DNA of 21,145 nucleotides, from NCBI GenBank assembly GCA_019118725.1, contig DWYO01000249.1, positions 1 through 21,145 on the forward strand. Direction: 5' to 3'. The translations under genes and the position numbers were made by a program. Source of the stretch: Candidatus Parabacteroides intestinavium. Its GTDB lineage: Bacteria > Bacteroidota > Bacteroidia > Bacteroidales > Tannerellaceae. The notes under the pieces were generated by a model. That model was not told the DNA's origin, made no database searches, and saw nothing but the letters and a program-made list of their open reading frames with translations. This document shows, in pieces, positions 7,476-14,668 of the stretch (position 1 is its first letter; every line of letters starts with the position of its first letter).

Positions 7476-9512
7476 TTACATTTTCAATACAATACGTTCA
7501 CCCAACTCTTTGGAAAGAACCTTCTTGATTTCATTCAGCCGGGTAATTTCCTCCATGATTTGCGTCATCTGCCCGATAGCATCTGGCGGAACCTGTTTGA
7601 GCGTTTCCTGCTTTTCACGTATCTGATGCAAGATATAAGCCTCTTTCAAGGCGAACAAATCACGGATAACCAACTGCTCCAAACGGTCTTCTTCCCGTTC
7701 CACTTCCTGGTATTTGGAATGGTATTTACTGAGCTGATATTTCTCGCTTATCAGATTTGCCGAAATTCGGCTGACATCCGGATCCGGATGTGCCAAGAAA
7801 TAGCGGTGAGCGACAAACCCATCCTCACAACAATGGTCTGCCGCCTCATCCAACATCTGCTTGAATATCGGCGTATAAAAGGTAAGTCCGTCATTTCCCA
7901 ACTCAGAACGGATGTATTCGGCCACGCGAATCACCACCTGCTCATTCGTTTGTTCATCCGTATAATCATACAAAACCTGCTCCCCATAGCGCACCACATA
8001 CCGTAATAACGCTATTTCAAACTGCTCATAAGGAGAACGTTTGGAAACAATCGGCCTATCCGGTCGGACAGTCGGCTGCTCTGCCGGAACACCTTCCTGT
8101 ACCTCCTCTTTCTTTTCAACCGGGGAAAGCTCCGCGTTTTTTTCGGCCTGAGAAACCGTTTGGGAAATCTCCGTTATCTGTTGGCGTTGTTGCTTATTCT
8201 GCTCATAACGAGCCAAACGAATTTTATTCACCTCATTCAAGACCACCTGTTCGTCTATCTCCATCTTCGCACTGCATTCACGAATGTAGATAGTTCGTGT
8301 AATATTGTCCGGAACAATCGCTATAGTCCGGATAATATCTCCAATCAGGGCAGCCCGTTTTACCGGATCATTACCGGCTTCTTCCAAAAGCAGCTTGGTC
8401 TTAAACCGGACAAAATCGGTCTCATTCTGTTTGATAAACTCGGCGAACTCACTTGCGCTATGCGAGCGGGCAAATGAATCCGGATCTTCCCCATCCGGCA
8501 ACAATACCACCTTGACATTCATGCCCTCCTCCAACAAAAGATCTATTCCACGTATAGCTGCCTTAATGCCTGCCGCGTCACCATCGTACAAGACGGTTAT
8601 ATTATCGGTAAAACGATGAATCAGGCGAATCTGCCCATGAGTCAAAGCGGTCCCGGACGAAGCAACAACATTCTCTACCCCCGACTGATGCATAGAGATG
8701 ACATCCGTATAACCTTCAACCAGAAAACATCTGTCAGCTTTGACAATAGCCTGTTTTGCGAAATAAATGCCATACAGCTCATTGCTCTTATGGTAAATCT
8801 CGCTTTCCGGAGAATTGACATATTTAGCCGTCTTTTCCTCCTTTTTCAGGATACGCCCTCCGAAAGCAACGACCTTTCCGCTTAAGGTATGTACCGGAAA
8901 GATAACTCTTCCCCGGAAACGGTCGTTAACCCGTCCATCCTCATAAGCAATGATCAATCCGGTCTTTTCCAAATACTCTTTCTTGTAACCGCTTTTCAAA
9001 GCTGCTTGATAGAGAGCATCACGCTGTTCAAGGCTATACCCCAACTGAAACTTACGGATCGTATCTTCCCGGAACCCTCGTTCGGCGAAATAGCGCATGC
9101 CGATAGTCTTTCCATCTATATGCTCATGCAATAAAGTAGTAAAATACTTCTGGGCCCAGGCATTGACAATCAGCATACTTTCGCGGTCGCTTCGTATCTG
9201 TTTTTCTTTATCTGTCAGTTCACGTTCGTGAATCTCTATGTTATACTTCTTCGCCAGATAGCGAAGAGCATCAAAATAACTCAGCTGCTCATGTTTCATG
9301 ATGAAATGAACAGCTGTCCCTCCTTCGCCACAAGCAAAACATTTACAGATATTCTTTGCCGGCGAGACATAAAAAGAGGGGGTCTTATCATCATGAAAAG
9401 GACAAAGACCTACATAGTTCACACCCCGTTTCCGAAGTGTAACAAACTCGGATACCACGTCTACGATATTCGCGGCATCCAATATGCGGTCGATGGTCGG
9501 TTGGTCTATCAT
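7476..9512 (-). CDS. dnaG: DNA primase
   Basis: Makes RNA primers at the replication fork with DnaB helicase. The 678-residue protein has the CHC2 zinc ribbon (C37, H40, C58, C61), the primase core with RFRGRVIFPVH (198-208) and AFGGR (216-220), and the TOPRIM domain with E266 in VEGYTDV and D310/D312 in YDGDAAG. After the core, a Glu/Gln/Pro-rich linker near residues 445-495 leads to a C-terminal helical region (about 500-678) that would bind helicase. All catalytic residues are present and length is normal. The ATG at 9512 gives the standard MIDQPTIDRI start. It diverges from the DUF5106-like gene, with 90 bp between. Confidence 0.97.
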   Translation of the reverse strand: MIDQPTIDRILDAANIVDVVSEFVTLRKRGVNYVGLCPFHDDKTPSFYVSPAKNICKCFACGEGGTAVHFIMKHEQLSYFDALRYLAKKYNIEIHERELTDKEKQIRSDRESMLIVNAWAQKYFTTLLHEHIDGKTIGMRYFAERGFREDTIRKFQLGYSLEQRDALYQAALKSGYKKEYLEKTGLIIAYEDGRVNDRFRGRVIFPVHTLSGKVVAFGGRILKKEEKTAKYVNSPESEIYHKSNELYGIYFAKQAIVKADRCFLVEGYTDVISMHQSGVENVVASSGTALTHGQIRLIHRFTDNITVLYDGDAAGIKAAIRGIDLLLEEGMNVKVVLLPDGEDPDSFARSHSASEFAEFIKQNETDFVRFKTKLLLEEAGNDPVKRAALIGDIIRTIAIVPDNITRTIYIRECSAKMEIDEQVVLNEVNKIRLARYEQNKQQRQQITEISQTVSQAEKNAELSPVEKKEEVQEGVPAEQPTVRPDRPIVSKRSPYEQFEIALLRYVVRYGEQVLYDYTDEQTNEQVVIRVAEYIRSELGNDGLTFYTPIFKQMLDEAADHCCEDGFVAHRYFLAHPDPDVSRISANLISEKYQLSKYHSKYQEVEREEDRLEQLVIRDLFALKEAYILHQIREKQETLKQVPPDAIGQMTQIMEEITRLNEIKKVLSKELGERIVLKM

Positions 9513-9543
9513 ATCATTTCATTTCTTTTCATTTAAAGCAGGA

Positions 9544-9551
9544 CAAAAATA
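9544..9551 (-). promoter_or_regulatory. -7 box of dnaG
   Basis: Minus-strand TATTTTTG, complement of 9544-9551, fits TAnnTTTG and lies about 32 bp before the dnaG ATG. No good -33 TTG is found at 19-20 bp. It sits almost back to back with the plus-strand box at 9574-9581. Confidence 0.5.
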
Positions 9552-9573
9552 CGATAAATCCACAGAAATAGTA

Positions 9574-9581
9574 TAAGTTTG
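9574..9581 (+). promoter_or_regulatory. -7 box of the DUF5106-like gene
   Basis: TAAGTTTG matches TAnnTTTG and lies 21 bp before the ATG at 9603, which would make a leader of about 15 nt. The box includes the in-frame TTG at 9579, another reason to reject that codon as the start. No -33 TTG is evident; the upstream region is A-rich. Confidence 0.55.
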
Positions 9582-9602
9582 CAAAGAATTCAAACAAACG
9601 CA

Positions 9603-10520
9603 ATGGATATGACAAAAAAAATTTCACTTTTCTTCCTGCTGGCAGCCTTATATTTGTTGCCCGTCTGTGCAGAAGCTCAAGAAACGAACGGATTAAAACT
9701 CCCCCTTATTCCTACGGAACTCCGCACACCGGAGAAACGTGCCTCTTACCTGGCGGCTCATTATTGGGATCATTTCCTATTCAGGGACAGCTTACAATAC
9801 CTAAACCATCCGGAAACCGTGGAACAAGCTGTCGTAGATTTCATTGACCTGTTCCGGCTGGTTCCTTCCTCCGAGGCTGAGACCGCTATTACACACGTCA
9901 TGCAACAAGCTTCCTGCACGCGGAACGGGCTCTTCTTTTTTTACAATACATTCGAGAAATACCTATATGATTTGGCTTCTCCGATGCGTAACGAGGCCTA
10001 TTTTATTCCGGTACTGGAACAGATGGTAGCCTCAGAACGATTAAGTGCAGAGGATAAGATTCGTCCGGAAATGCTATTGCAATCCGTTCGGAAAAATCGG
10101 GTAAGCAGCCCCGCTACGGATTTCAACTATACCTTAGCAGACGGTTCTCAGCAATCGCTTTATGCCCTCAAGGCAACGTGGACCTTGCTTCTTTTCTTCG
10201 ATCCGGATTGCGATGAATGCCACCAAGCGATTCAGGAAATACAACAAAACCAATTCTTTCAGGAATTGATTCAGCAAAAGGAACTTACCCTGTTGGCTGT
10301 TTACCCGGGAGATAACCTGAAGCATTGGAAACTGATGCAACCCAACTTGCCGGCCGAATGGCTGGTCGCTTACGACAAAGAACAAAGCATTTATACCAAC
10401 GAACTGTATGACATTCTTGGATTTCCGTCTCTCTATTTATTGGATAGACAAAAGATTGTCCGGCTGAAAGACACCGCTCCCGCACAAGTGGAAGCCTATC
10501 TCAAATCTGCAAATTTATAG
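9603..10520 (+). CDS. Exported DUF5106/thioredoxin-like protein
   Basis: Probable periplasmic or membrane-anchored thiol protein. From the ATG at 9603 (305 residues; a second ATG two codons on is also possible) it has a signal peptide with hydrophobic core SLFFLLAALYLLPV and cleavage near AEA-Q; a Cys at LPVC makes a lipoprotein possible. Residues about 35-165 fit the Bacteroidales DUF5106 helical domain. The remainder is a thioredoxin fold with C203-D-E-C206 after FFDPD and the conserved cis-proline P275 in GFPSLYLL. This is the TlpA/AhpC-TSA-like layout of envelope thiol oxidoreductases; redox partner and substrate are unknown. It is the only clear plus-strand gene here, divergent from dnaG and convergent with the porin. 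Confidence 0.82.
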   Translation: MDMTKKISLFFLLAALYLLPVCAEAQETNGLKLPLIPTELRTPEKRASYLAAHYWDHFLFRDSLQYLNHPETVEQAVVDFIDLFRLVPSSEAETAITHVMQQASCTRNGLFFFYNTFEKYLYDLASPMRNEAYFIPVLEQMVASERLSAEDKIRPEMLLQSVRKNRVSSPATDFNYTLADGSQQSLYALKATWTLLLFFDPDCDECHQAIQEIQQNQFFQELIQQKELTLLAVYPGDNLKHWKLMQPNLPAEWLVAYDKEQSIYTNELYDILGFPSLYLLDRQKIVRLKDTAPAQVEAYLKSANL

Positions 10521-10529
10521 TTGACAAGA

Positions 10530-10565
10530 GAACAAGTTGACAAAGATTCACTAAGCTCCTTGTTC
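10530..10565. terminator. Possible weak hairpin between convergent genes
   Basis: GAACAAG (10530-10536) pairs perfectly with CTTGTTC (10559-10565) around a 22-nt loop in the 53-bp gap between two convergent genes. The stem is short and no T-run follows, so a bidirectional terminator role is only suggested by position. Confidence 0.3.
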
Positions 10566-10573
10566 CCTAAAAT

Positions 10574-11845
10574 TTACAGTCCCAATTCCACCTGGAAACG
10601 GAATTCCCAACGGTTGTAGGTCGGATCGGCCGGATTAGCCTGATGGTTATAAGACGCATCGGCCTGCACCTTCAAACTATGGCCTATCAGATAACGTGTT
10701 ACCCCAATGGTTGTTTGATTATAATTCTTATAGCCAACCAAAGGCTGAACTTTTTTGTCCGGGAAAAGGGTGGAGTTACGCAACGCTATCTCCCAATTCT
10801 TCGGGAAAAGGTAGCTGGTCTGGATATTCAAACCGTTTCCGGTATAAATGCAGGTTGATGGATCACCGGTAAAAAGCGGATTATCGGTTTTTCTTCCCAT
10901 AAAATCCGTATAAAAAGCAAAGCCGTTGTATTTCAAGATGAAATCAACAAAATAGCTATGCAGGTTACGCATTTCATCATTCGGTATATATTCCCCGTTC
11001 TGTCCCTGCAAGCGTGTCGTGTTATTATTAAACGAATAGGCTCCGGCAATGAGGAACTTGACTTTCTCTTCCCGTTCGAAATCACCTTCCGCCACATCCC
11101 CCAGCGCCTTGAATCGGCCAAGCGGGAACAATTCCACACGACCGGTATAAGCAAATCCGCCCTTATCGCTGGTACTCCAGTTGCGTCCTTCACCCAATGT
11201 AATAGAACCTTTCAACGCCATATTGAAATCGTTGAACAACGGTTTGTAGTATTCGGCAAAGAATCCGAAGTCGCGGTCCAAGTTAAATTCCGAATTGACA
11301 ATACTCCGGTCTACGAATTGCAATGCACTGGAAGAATTGACCCGTGCACGGTTCGCTTTGATTTTCGTCTGTCCGAATCCCAAGCTCAGATGGTCATTCG
11401 GCATATAATAAACCATAGCATCACGTACAATATTCACATTTCCGTTCGGGATATCCTTTGCATCGTAAGGAGTAAAGCCCAATTGGATAGAATAGAGTAA
11501 CTTCGGAGAGAAGATATAGCCATCGAAACGCAAACGCAGACGCTTCACACGCGCTTCAGTATCGGTATGCGAGAAATCATCATCGAAGTCGAATGCCAAC
11601 ATGTTTTGCATCCGGAAACGCATCGTCATCTTGTAAAGTTTGTTCTGCGGCTCAAAGGAAATACCTTTACCGACCTCAATGTTCGGCATGTTACGCAGAT
11701 GTTCAAGCATCTCTTCCGATTGTTCCTCTTCAGTAAGCAGGGAATCCAAACGGGAAAGCAGGCGGCTGGCCGGCTTCTCCTGTGCCCAGGCAAATACGCT
11801 GCTTGCCATCAGGCTGAAAACAAGTACAATATTTCTAAATCTCAT
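10574..11845 (-). CDS. OprO/OprP-family outer-membrane porin
   Basis: Predicted trimeric beta-barrel of the phosphate-selective porin O/P family. From the ATG at 11845 (423 residues) it begins with the signal peptide MRFRNIVLVFSLMASSVFAWA followed by Q. A Glu-rich, probably coiled-coil N-terminal segment precedes the barrel, which starts around KMTMRFRMQNMLAFDF. Alternating aromatic/polar strands, RVKRLRLRFDGYIF, LGFGQTKIKANRAR and the terminal FRFQVELGL support this. The frame opens 18 codons earlier at 11899, but that extension covers the promoter and does not look like a signal peptide. It is a single gene with its own promoter. Substrate specificity cannot be read from sequence; the family also carries other anions and small molecules. 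Confidence 0.82.
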   Translation of the reverse strand: MRFRNIVLVFSLMASSVFAWAQEKPASRLLSRLDSLLTEEEQSEEMLEHLRNMPNIEVGKGISFEPQNKLYKMTMRFRMQNMLAFDFDDDFSHTDTEARVKRLRLRFDGYIFSPKLLYSIQLGFTPYDAKDIPNGNVNIVRDAMVYYMPNDHLSLGFGQTKIKANRARVNSSSALQFVDRSIVNSEFNLDRDFGFFAEYYKPLFNDFNMALKGSITLGEGRNWSTSDKGGFAYTGRVELFPLGRFKALGDVAEGDFEREEKVKFLIAGAYSFNNNTTRLQGQNGEYIPNDEMRNLHSYFVDFILKYNGFAFYTDFMGRKTDNPLFTGDPSTCIYTGNGLNIQTSYLFPKNWEIALRNSTLFPDKKVQPLVGYKNYNQTTIGVTRYLIGHSLKVQADASYNHQANPADPTYNRWEFRFQVELGL

Positions 11846-11862
11846 ATAAACAAATTTTGTCG

Positions 11863-11894
11863 CAAAGATAGTTTGTATCCCATTACAAACCAAA
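11863..11894 (-). promoter_or_regulatory. Promoter of the OprO/P-like porin
   Basis: Minus-strand -7 TATCTTTG (complement of 11863-11870) with TTTG (complement of 11891-11894) 20 bp upstream. It lies 17 bp before the chosen porin ATG at 11845, giving a very short leader, and just after the LuxR gene stop at 11930. Confidence 0.65.
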
Positions 11895-11929
11895 AACATC
11901 TTTGTTACAATTCTGTTTCAAAAGAGTAT

Positions 11930-12538
11930 TTATTGCTTGATATCACTCAATTCAACCAATTTATTTACAATAGCATAAATCGTCAAGCCGCTCGGACTAT
12001 GGATCTGGAGCTTACGGGCAATGTTGCGCCGGTGAGTGATAACCGTATGCGTAGACAGGAAAAGCCGGTCGGCTATCTCCCGATTAGTCATTCCCTTGAC
12101 TACACAGACTACAATCTCTTTCTCCCGCGCACTGAGGCTCTGCTGCTCTTCGTTCGCGCCATCGGCATTTTCCTCTTCAACAACGATAAGCCGCTCAATC
12201 TTCTGCTTAATCAAGTTCTGCTCATCGTACAAGCTTATCTGCTCATCATAGGGACGGAGCCATTCTTCCGGATAAAGATTGGAGACCAACGCGACCAGTT
12301 TCATGTCCGTGCATCCGCTCTCTTCTTTCAGATGATGAAAGGAACGGCCATGCAAAGATTGCGGATTAGCTATCAGAATATCCGGCTTATGAAGCCGCAA
12401 AGACTCCGTAAGCGATTCGTTTTCCAATATTTCAGATACGGATACCGACAGGCCGGACAACTTCCGAAGCAGGTTGCTCAATCCGTTCCGGATGATTATC
12501 GAAGGCTCAATGATTGCTATTCGCAAATTAGCATTCAT
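11930..12538 (-). CDS. LuxR-type regulator with degenerate receiver
   Basis: Two-domain transcription factor of the NarL/FixJ layout: a receiver-like domain (about 5-120) and a LuxR HTH (about 135-195; LSAREKEIVV, MTNREIADRLFLSTHTVITHRRNIARKL). From the ATG at 12538 it has 202 residues; an in-frame TTG two codons earlier is less likely. The receiver looks phosphorylation-incompetent: the acidic pair is reduced to E11-P12, the acceptor Asp position holds N58 in ILIANP, and no conserved Lys is seen in the late segment. It may act constitutively or respond to a ligand or partner. It begins 2 bp after the hemerythrin-domain gene ends, so that protein may be its sensor; this is inference. Confidence 0.85.
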   Translation of the reverse strand: MNANLRIAIIEPSIIIRNGLSNLLRKLSGLSVSVSEILENESLTESLRLHKPDILIANPQSLHGRSFHHLKEESGCTDMKLVALVSNLYPEEWLRPYDEQISLYDEQNLIKQKIERLIVVEEENADGANEEQQSLSAREKEIVVCVVKGMTNREIADRLFLSTHTVITHRRNIARKLQIHSPSGLTIYAIVNKLVELSDIKQ

Positions 12539-12540
12539 GT

Positions 12541-13299
12541 TCAATCGTTTTTAAGCAAACGTTTTTCGTAATCCAATACGGCAGGGATAAACAATTTATC
12601 TTCCACCCTTGTATGAGATATTAAATCCTCTTCGGTCGTGAAGAGGTCAAACAAGACACTATTCAGCAGGTAGCTTCCTGACCCCGGATAGTATTTAATC
12701 AAGATATTCTTCAAGTCAGATAGCTTCTTTTCTATTTGCTCATGGCGCCGACGGAACACCGAGATGTTGTACTTTCCGTCCTGCTTTCCGTTCAACAGGT
12801 TGTGCACATACGGAAAAGCCACTTTCTCCTCATACATCATGTGCTTGTCCACTTCTGATGCATATTCGTCAAAAAAGTTCCGGATAACGAAAGCTACATC
12901 CGGCGGACAGGTTGAAATGGCATCCACCAACTTACGGCGAATGTGCGGAAGCCGGAAATCCAGAAAGTAATCGTGCGCATTATGCAAGTATAACATCAAT
13001 GTCTCCAACGACACACGCCGGCATATCTCCTCCGTAACGGTCTGAACTTCTTCCGTCAGGAAGTTCACCACCGTCAGGAAAGTATAGGCATCCACCTTAT
13101 TTTGACGGCACACCTCACCGATGCTCTTCTCGCCGAAACCCAATGCGATACCGAAACGGCTCATCACAAGAACCATTGGATAGTTCCCGCAAATCAAGTC
13201 GCTCATCTTGTCTGTTTCCTTGTAAAGACCTTTTTTGTACATGACAATATCTAATTGTATAGGTATATAAGGTCTCAAAGATACATCTTTTTGTTCCAT
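12541..13299 (-). CDS. YtfE/RIC-like hemerythrin di-iron protein
   Basis: Cytoplasmic di-iron protein resembling the RIC (repair of iron centres; YtfE/ScdA) family, which protects or repairs Fe-S clusters under nitrosative or oxidative stress. The 252 residues hold an N-terminal ScdA_N/DUF542-like region (about 28-80: SDLICGNYPMVLVMSRFGI, SIGEVC) and a four-helix hemerythrin domain. Candidate ligands H109, H153, E157, H186, H229 and E233 reproduce the H-H/E-H-H/E spacing I recall for YtfE. Oddity: at the place where DUF542 normally has CCGG, this protein reads LGFGEK, so the two cysteines are missing and chemistry or partners may differ. It is coupled to the LuxR gene and may sense O2, NO or iron for it. 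Confidence 0.8.
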   Translation of the reverse strand: MEQKDVSLRPYIPIQLDIVMYKKGLYKETDKMSDLICGNYPMVLVMSRFGIALGFGEKSIGEVCRQNKVDAYTFLTVVNFLTEEVQTVTEEICRRVSLETLMLYLHNAHDYFLDFRLPHIRRKLVDAISTCPPDVAFVIRNFFDEYASEVDKHMMYEEKVAFPYVHNLLNGKQDGKYNISVFRRRHEQIEKKLSDLKNILIKYYPGSGSYLLNSVLFDLFTTEEDLISHTRVEDKLFIPAVLDYEKRLLKND

Positions 13300-13312
13300 A
13301 CATCCAATTTAG

Positions 13313-13337
13313 TTATGAGTTTTTTAGCTTATGAGTT
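13313..13337 (-). repeat. Direct repeat AACTCATAA in the hemerythrin leader
   Basis: AACTCATAA (minus strand) occurs at 13329-13337 and again at 13313-13321, 16 bp apart, 14-38 bp before the ATG at 13299. If the proposed promoter upstream is right, both lie at the start of the transcript, where a regulator could block transcription or an RNA-binding protein could act. Confidence 0.4.
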
Positions 13338-13344
13338 CCACCGG

Positions 13345-13375
13345 CAAACCCAAAAACTTATAAATCCGATACAAA
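13345..13375 (-). promoter_or_regulatory. Candidate promoter of the hemerythrin-LuxR unit
   Basis: Minus strand: TTTG (complement of 13372-13375), exactly 19 bp spacer, then TGGGTTTG (complement of 13345-13352), one mismatch from TAnnTTTG. It lies just after the large palindrome that ends the preceding operon, as expected for a new transcription unit. Confidence 0.4.
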
Positions 13376-13393
13376 TTCCGGGAAAATCGGACA

Positions 13394-13493
13394 AAAAAAT
13401 CGTCTGACAGCTGTGTACTTTGCGTCTAACGGATGTGTCCGTTGCTTCTAATAGCTGTTAGAAGAAAGTTGCACAGCCGTTAGACGATTTTTT
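13394..13493. terminator. 100-bp branched palindrome, probable terminator
   Basis: Outer arms 13394-13415 and 13472-13493 (22 nt each) pair at 20 of 22 positions plus one possible G-U, and begin and end in A6/T6 runs. ACTTT (13417-13421) pairs with AAAGT (13465-13469) as a continuation. Inside are two perfect hairpins: AACGGA-TGTG-TCCGTT (13428-13443) and CTTCTAA-TAGCTG-TTAGAAG (13445-13464). The whole folds as a three-way junction. It starts 7 bp after the stop codon of the minus-strand chorismatase-like gene and ends in seven T on that strand, so rho-independent termination is the simplest role. Such branching is unusual for a plain terminator, and the element may be a dispersed repeat. Confidence 0.7.
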
Positions 13494-13500
13494 CATCCCG

Positions 13501-14655
13501 TCAAAATACGCCAAAAGCCGTATTCTCCGAAGGAACTACCGCCATACATTCCATCTCGATAAGCCATCCCGGGCGGCATACCGGTGCATGAACGATTATA
13601 TGGGGCAGGCCCGGATAATTCTCGGCCAAGAAATGTTCCACCACCTGATAATCAGCCGTATCACGCAAATAGACGATAGCCTGCTGGATATCCTCTGTCG
13701 TAGCTCCGGCTTCGGTCAGAAGAGCGGAAATGTTCCTCAACATACGTGCGGCTTGTTGGCAGATGTCTCCCGGATAAAGAATATTCCCTTTATTGTCAAT
13801 GCTGGCGGTCCCGGAGATAAACACCTGCGTACGGTCTGCATAATGGACCGCCGTACCGCGTTCGAAAGTAACGCCATACTCGTAAGTCGGATTCAGATGA
13901 GTCGGTGCATAGAGAAATTGGATTTGTTCCGGCTTCAATCCCTTTACCGCATAAGTATCCATCGTAACCAGAACGGCCGGGTCAGCGTTTCGCCCGCCAA
14001 TACCGGTACTGGCAATATAATGCGTCTTCTCGGTCAGGTCTTGCGTAATGAAAACCTCCTTCCGTGCCTTGACTACTCCGGCATAATTCACATCTACATT
14101 TTGGACAAAGAACCAAGTGCGGATGCAATCGGTGGCTAGCTTGCACCCCTCTTCCGTCAATTGCATGACATAATCATTCAAGAGCAGGCGTGTCTGGTAC
14201 TCCGAATTGGAAGCCCGGTTGAACGCTCCCCCGGTCCAGTATTGCGTATAACCGTTGTGGGTAGCTTTAAGCATCCCGTTTTTCTCGGTCTCGACCGATA
14301 CGCCGGTTTGGAACCAGGTCCAAATAGCAATCTTCGTCCCGTTCAACGGAGCTTGTTGTACAACCGACAAGGCACAAAAGGCATTTTCACATTCCCATGC
14401 CATGACCAAATCCGCCTGATTGGCCGCATCACTCAGGAAATAACGCCGGAATACCGCTACGGCATCATCCGCCAATTCCTCCTTAACCACCGACACGTAC
14501 GCCTGCTGGATATGTTGCAATTGCTGCTCAAAAGGGAGCATCGGGTCCGTAACCTGCAAAAACACTTGATACTCCGTTATTCCGCCATTTCCTGTAAAAG
14601 AAGCGATCTGCGCTTCTACCGCTTTGTCTTCGTATTTCTTTTTCTTATAATTCAT
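13501..14655 (-). CDS. Chorismatase/RidA-superfamily protein
   Basis: Cytoplasmic protein with no signal peptide, 384 residues from the ATG at 14655. The upstream in-frame GTG at 14685 overlaps the preceding gene, while the ATG follows it by 13 bp. The C-terminal third is RidA/YjgF-like. Segments such as VFISGTASIDNKGNILYPGD, QQAARMLRNISALLTEAGA and CRPGWLIEMEC (E367, E369 near the end) resemble chorismatases of the FkbO/Hyg5/XanB2 type, which hydrolyse chorismate to hydroxybenzoate or dihydrobenzoate products. The N-terminal half (YWTGGAFNRASNSEYQTRLLLNDY) fits their first pseudo-subunit. Substrate is uncertain; automatic annotation would probably say endoribonuclease L-PSP. It ends the iron/heme operon; one idea is an aromatic acid for iron handling, but this is speculation. 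Confidence 0.7.
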   Translation of the reverse strand: MNYKKKKYEDKAVEAQIASFTGNGGITEYQVFLQVTDPMLPFEQQLQHIQQAYVSVVKEELADDAVAVFRRYFLSDAANQADLVMAWECENAFCALSVVQQAPLNGTKIAIWTWFQTGVSVETEKNGMLKATHNGYTQYWTGGAFNRASNSEYQTRLLLNDYVMQLTEEGCKLATDCIRTWFFVQNVDVNYAGVVKARKEVFITQDLTEKTHYIASTGIGGRNADPAVLVTMDTYAVKGLKPEQIQFLYAPTHLNPTYEYGVTFERGTAVHYADRTQVFISGTASIDNKGNILYPGDICQQAARMLRNISALLTEAGATTEDIQQAIVYLRDTADYQVVEHFLAENYPGLPHIIVHAPVCRPGWLIEMECMAVVPSENTAFGVF

Positions 14656-14668
14656 ATAAACCGATTTA

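Noticed and set aside
10209..10223. C-D-E-C-H in the DUF5106-like protein read as a haem-binding CxxCH site
   Set aside because: It follows FFDPD at the start of a helix in a thioredoxin fold with a matching cis-proline later, so it is the redox CxxC; the following His is coincidental.
11567..12571. Long plus-strand ORF opposite the LuxR gene and porin start
   Set aside because: It crosses a promoter and two well-supported minus-strand genes, and its product has no recognisable domain.
13394..13493. CRISPR repeat or phage attachment site
   Set aside because: There are no regularly spaced unique spacers and no integrase or tRNA nearby; the structure is a nested palindrome.
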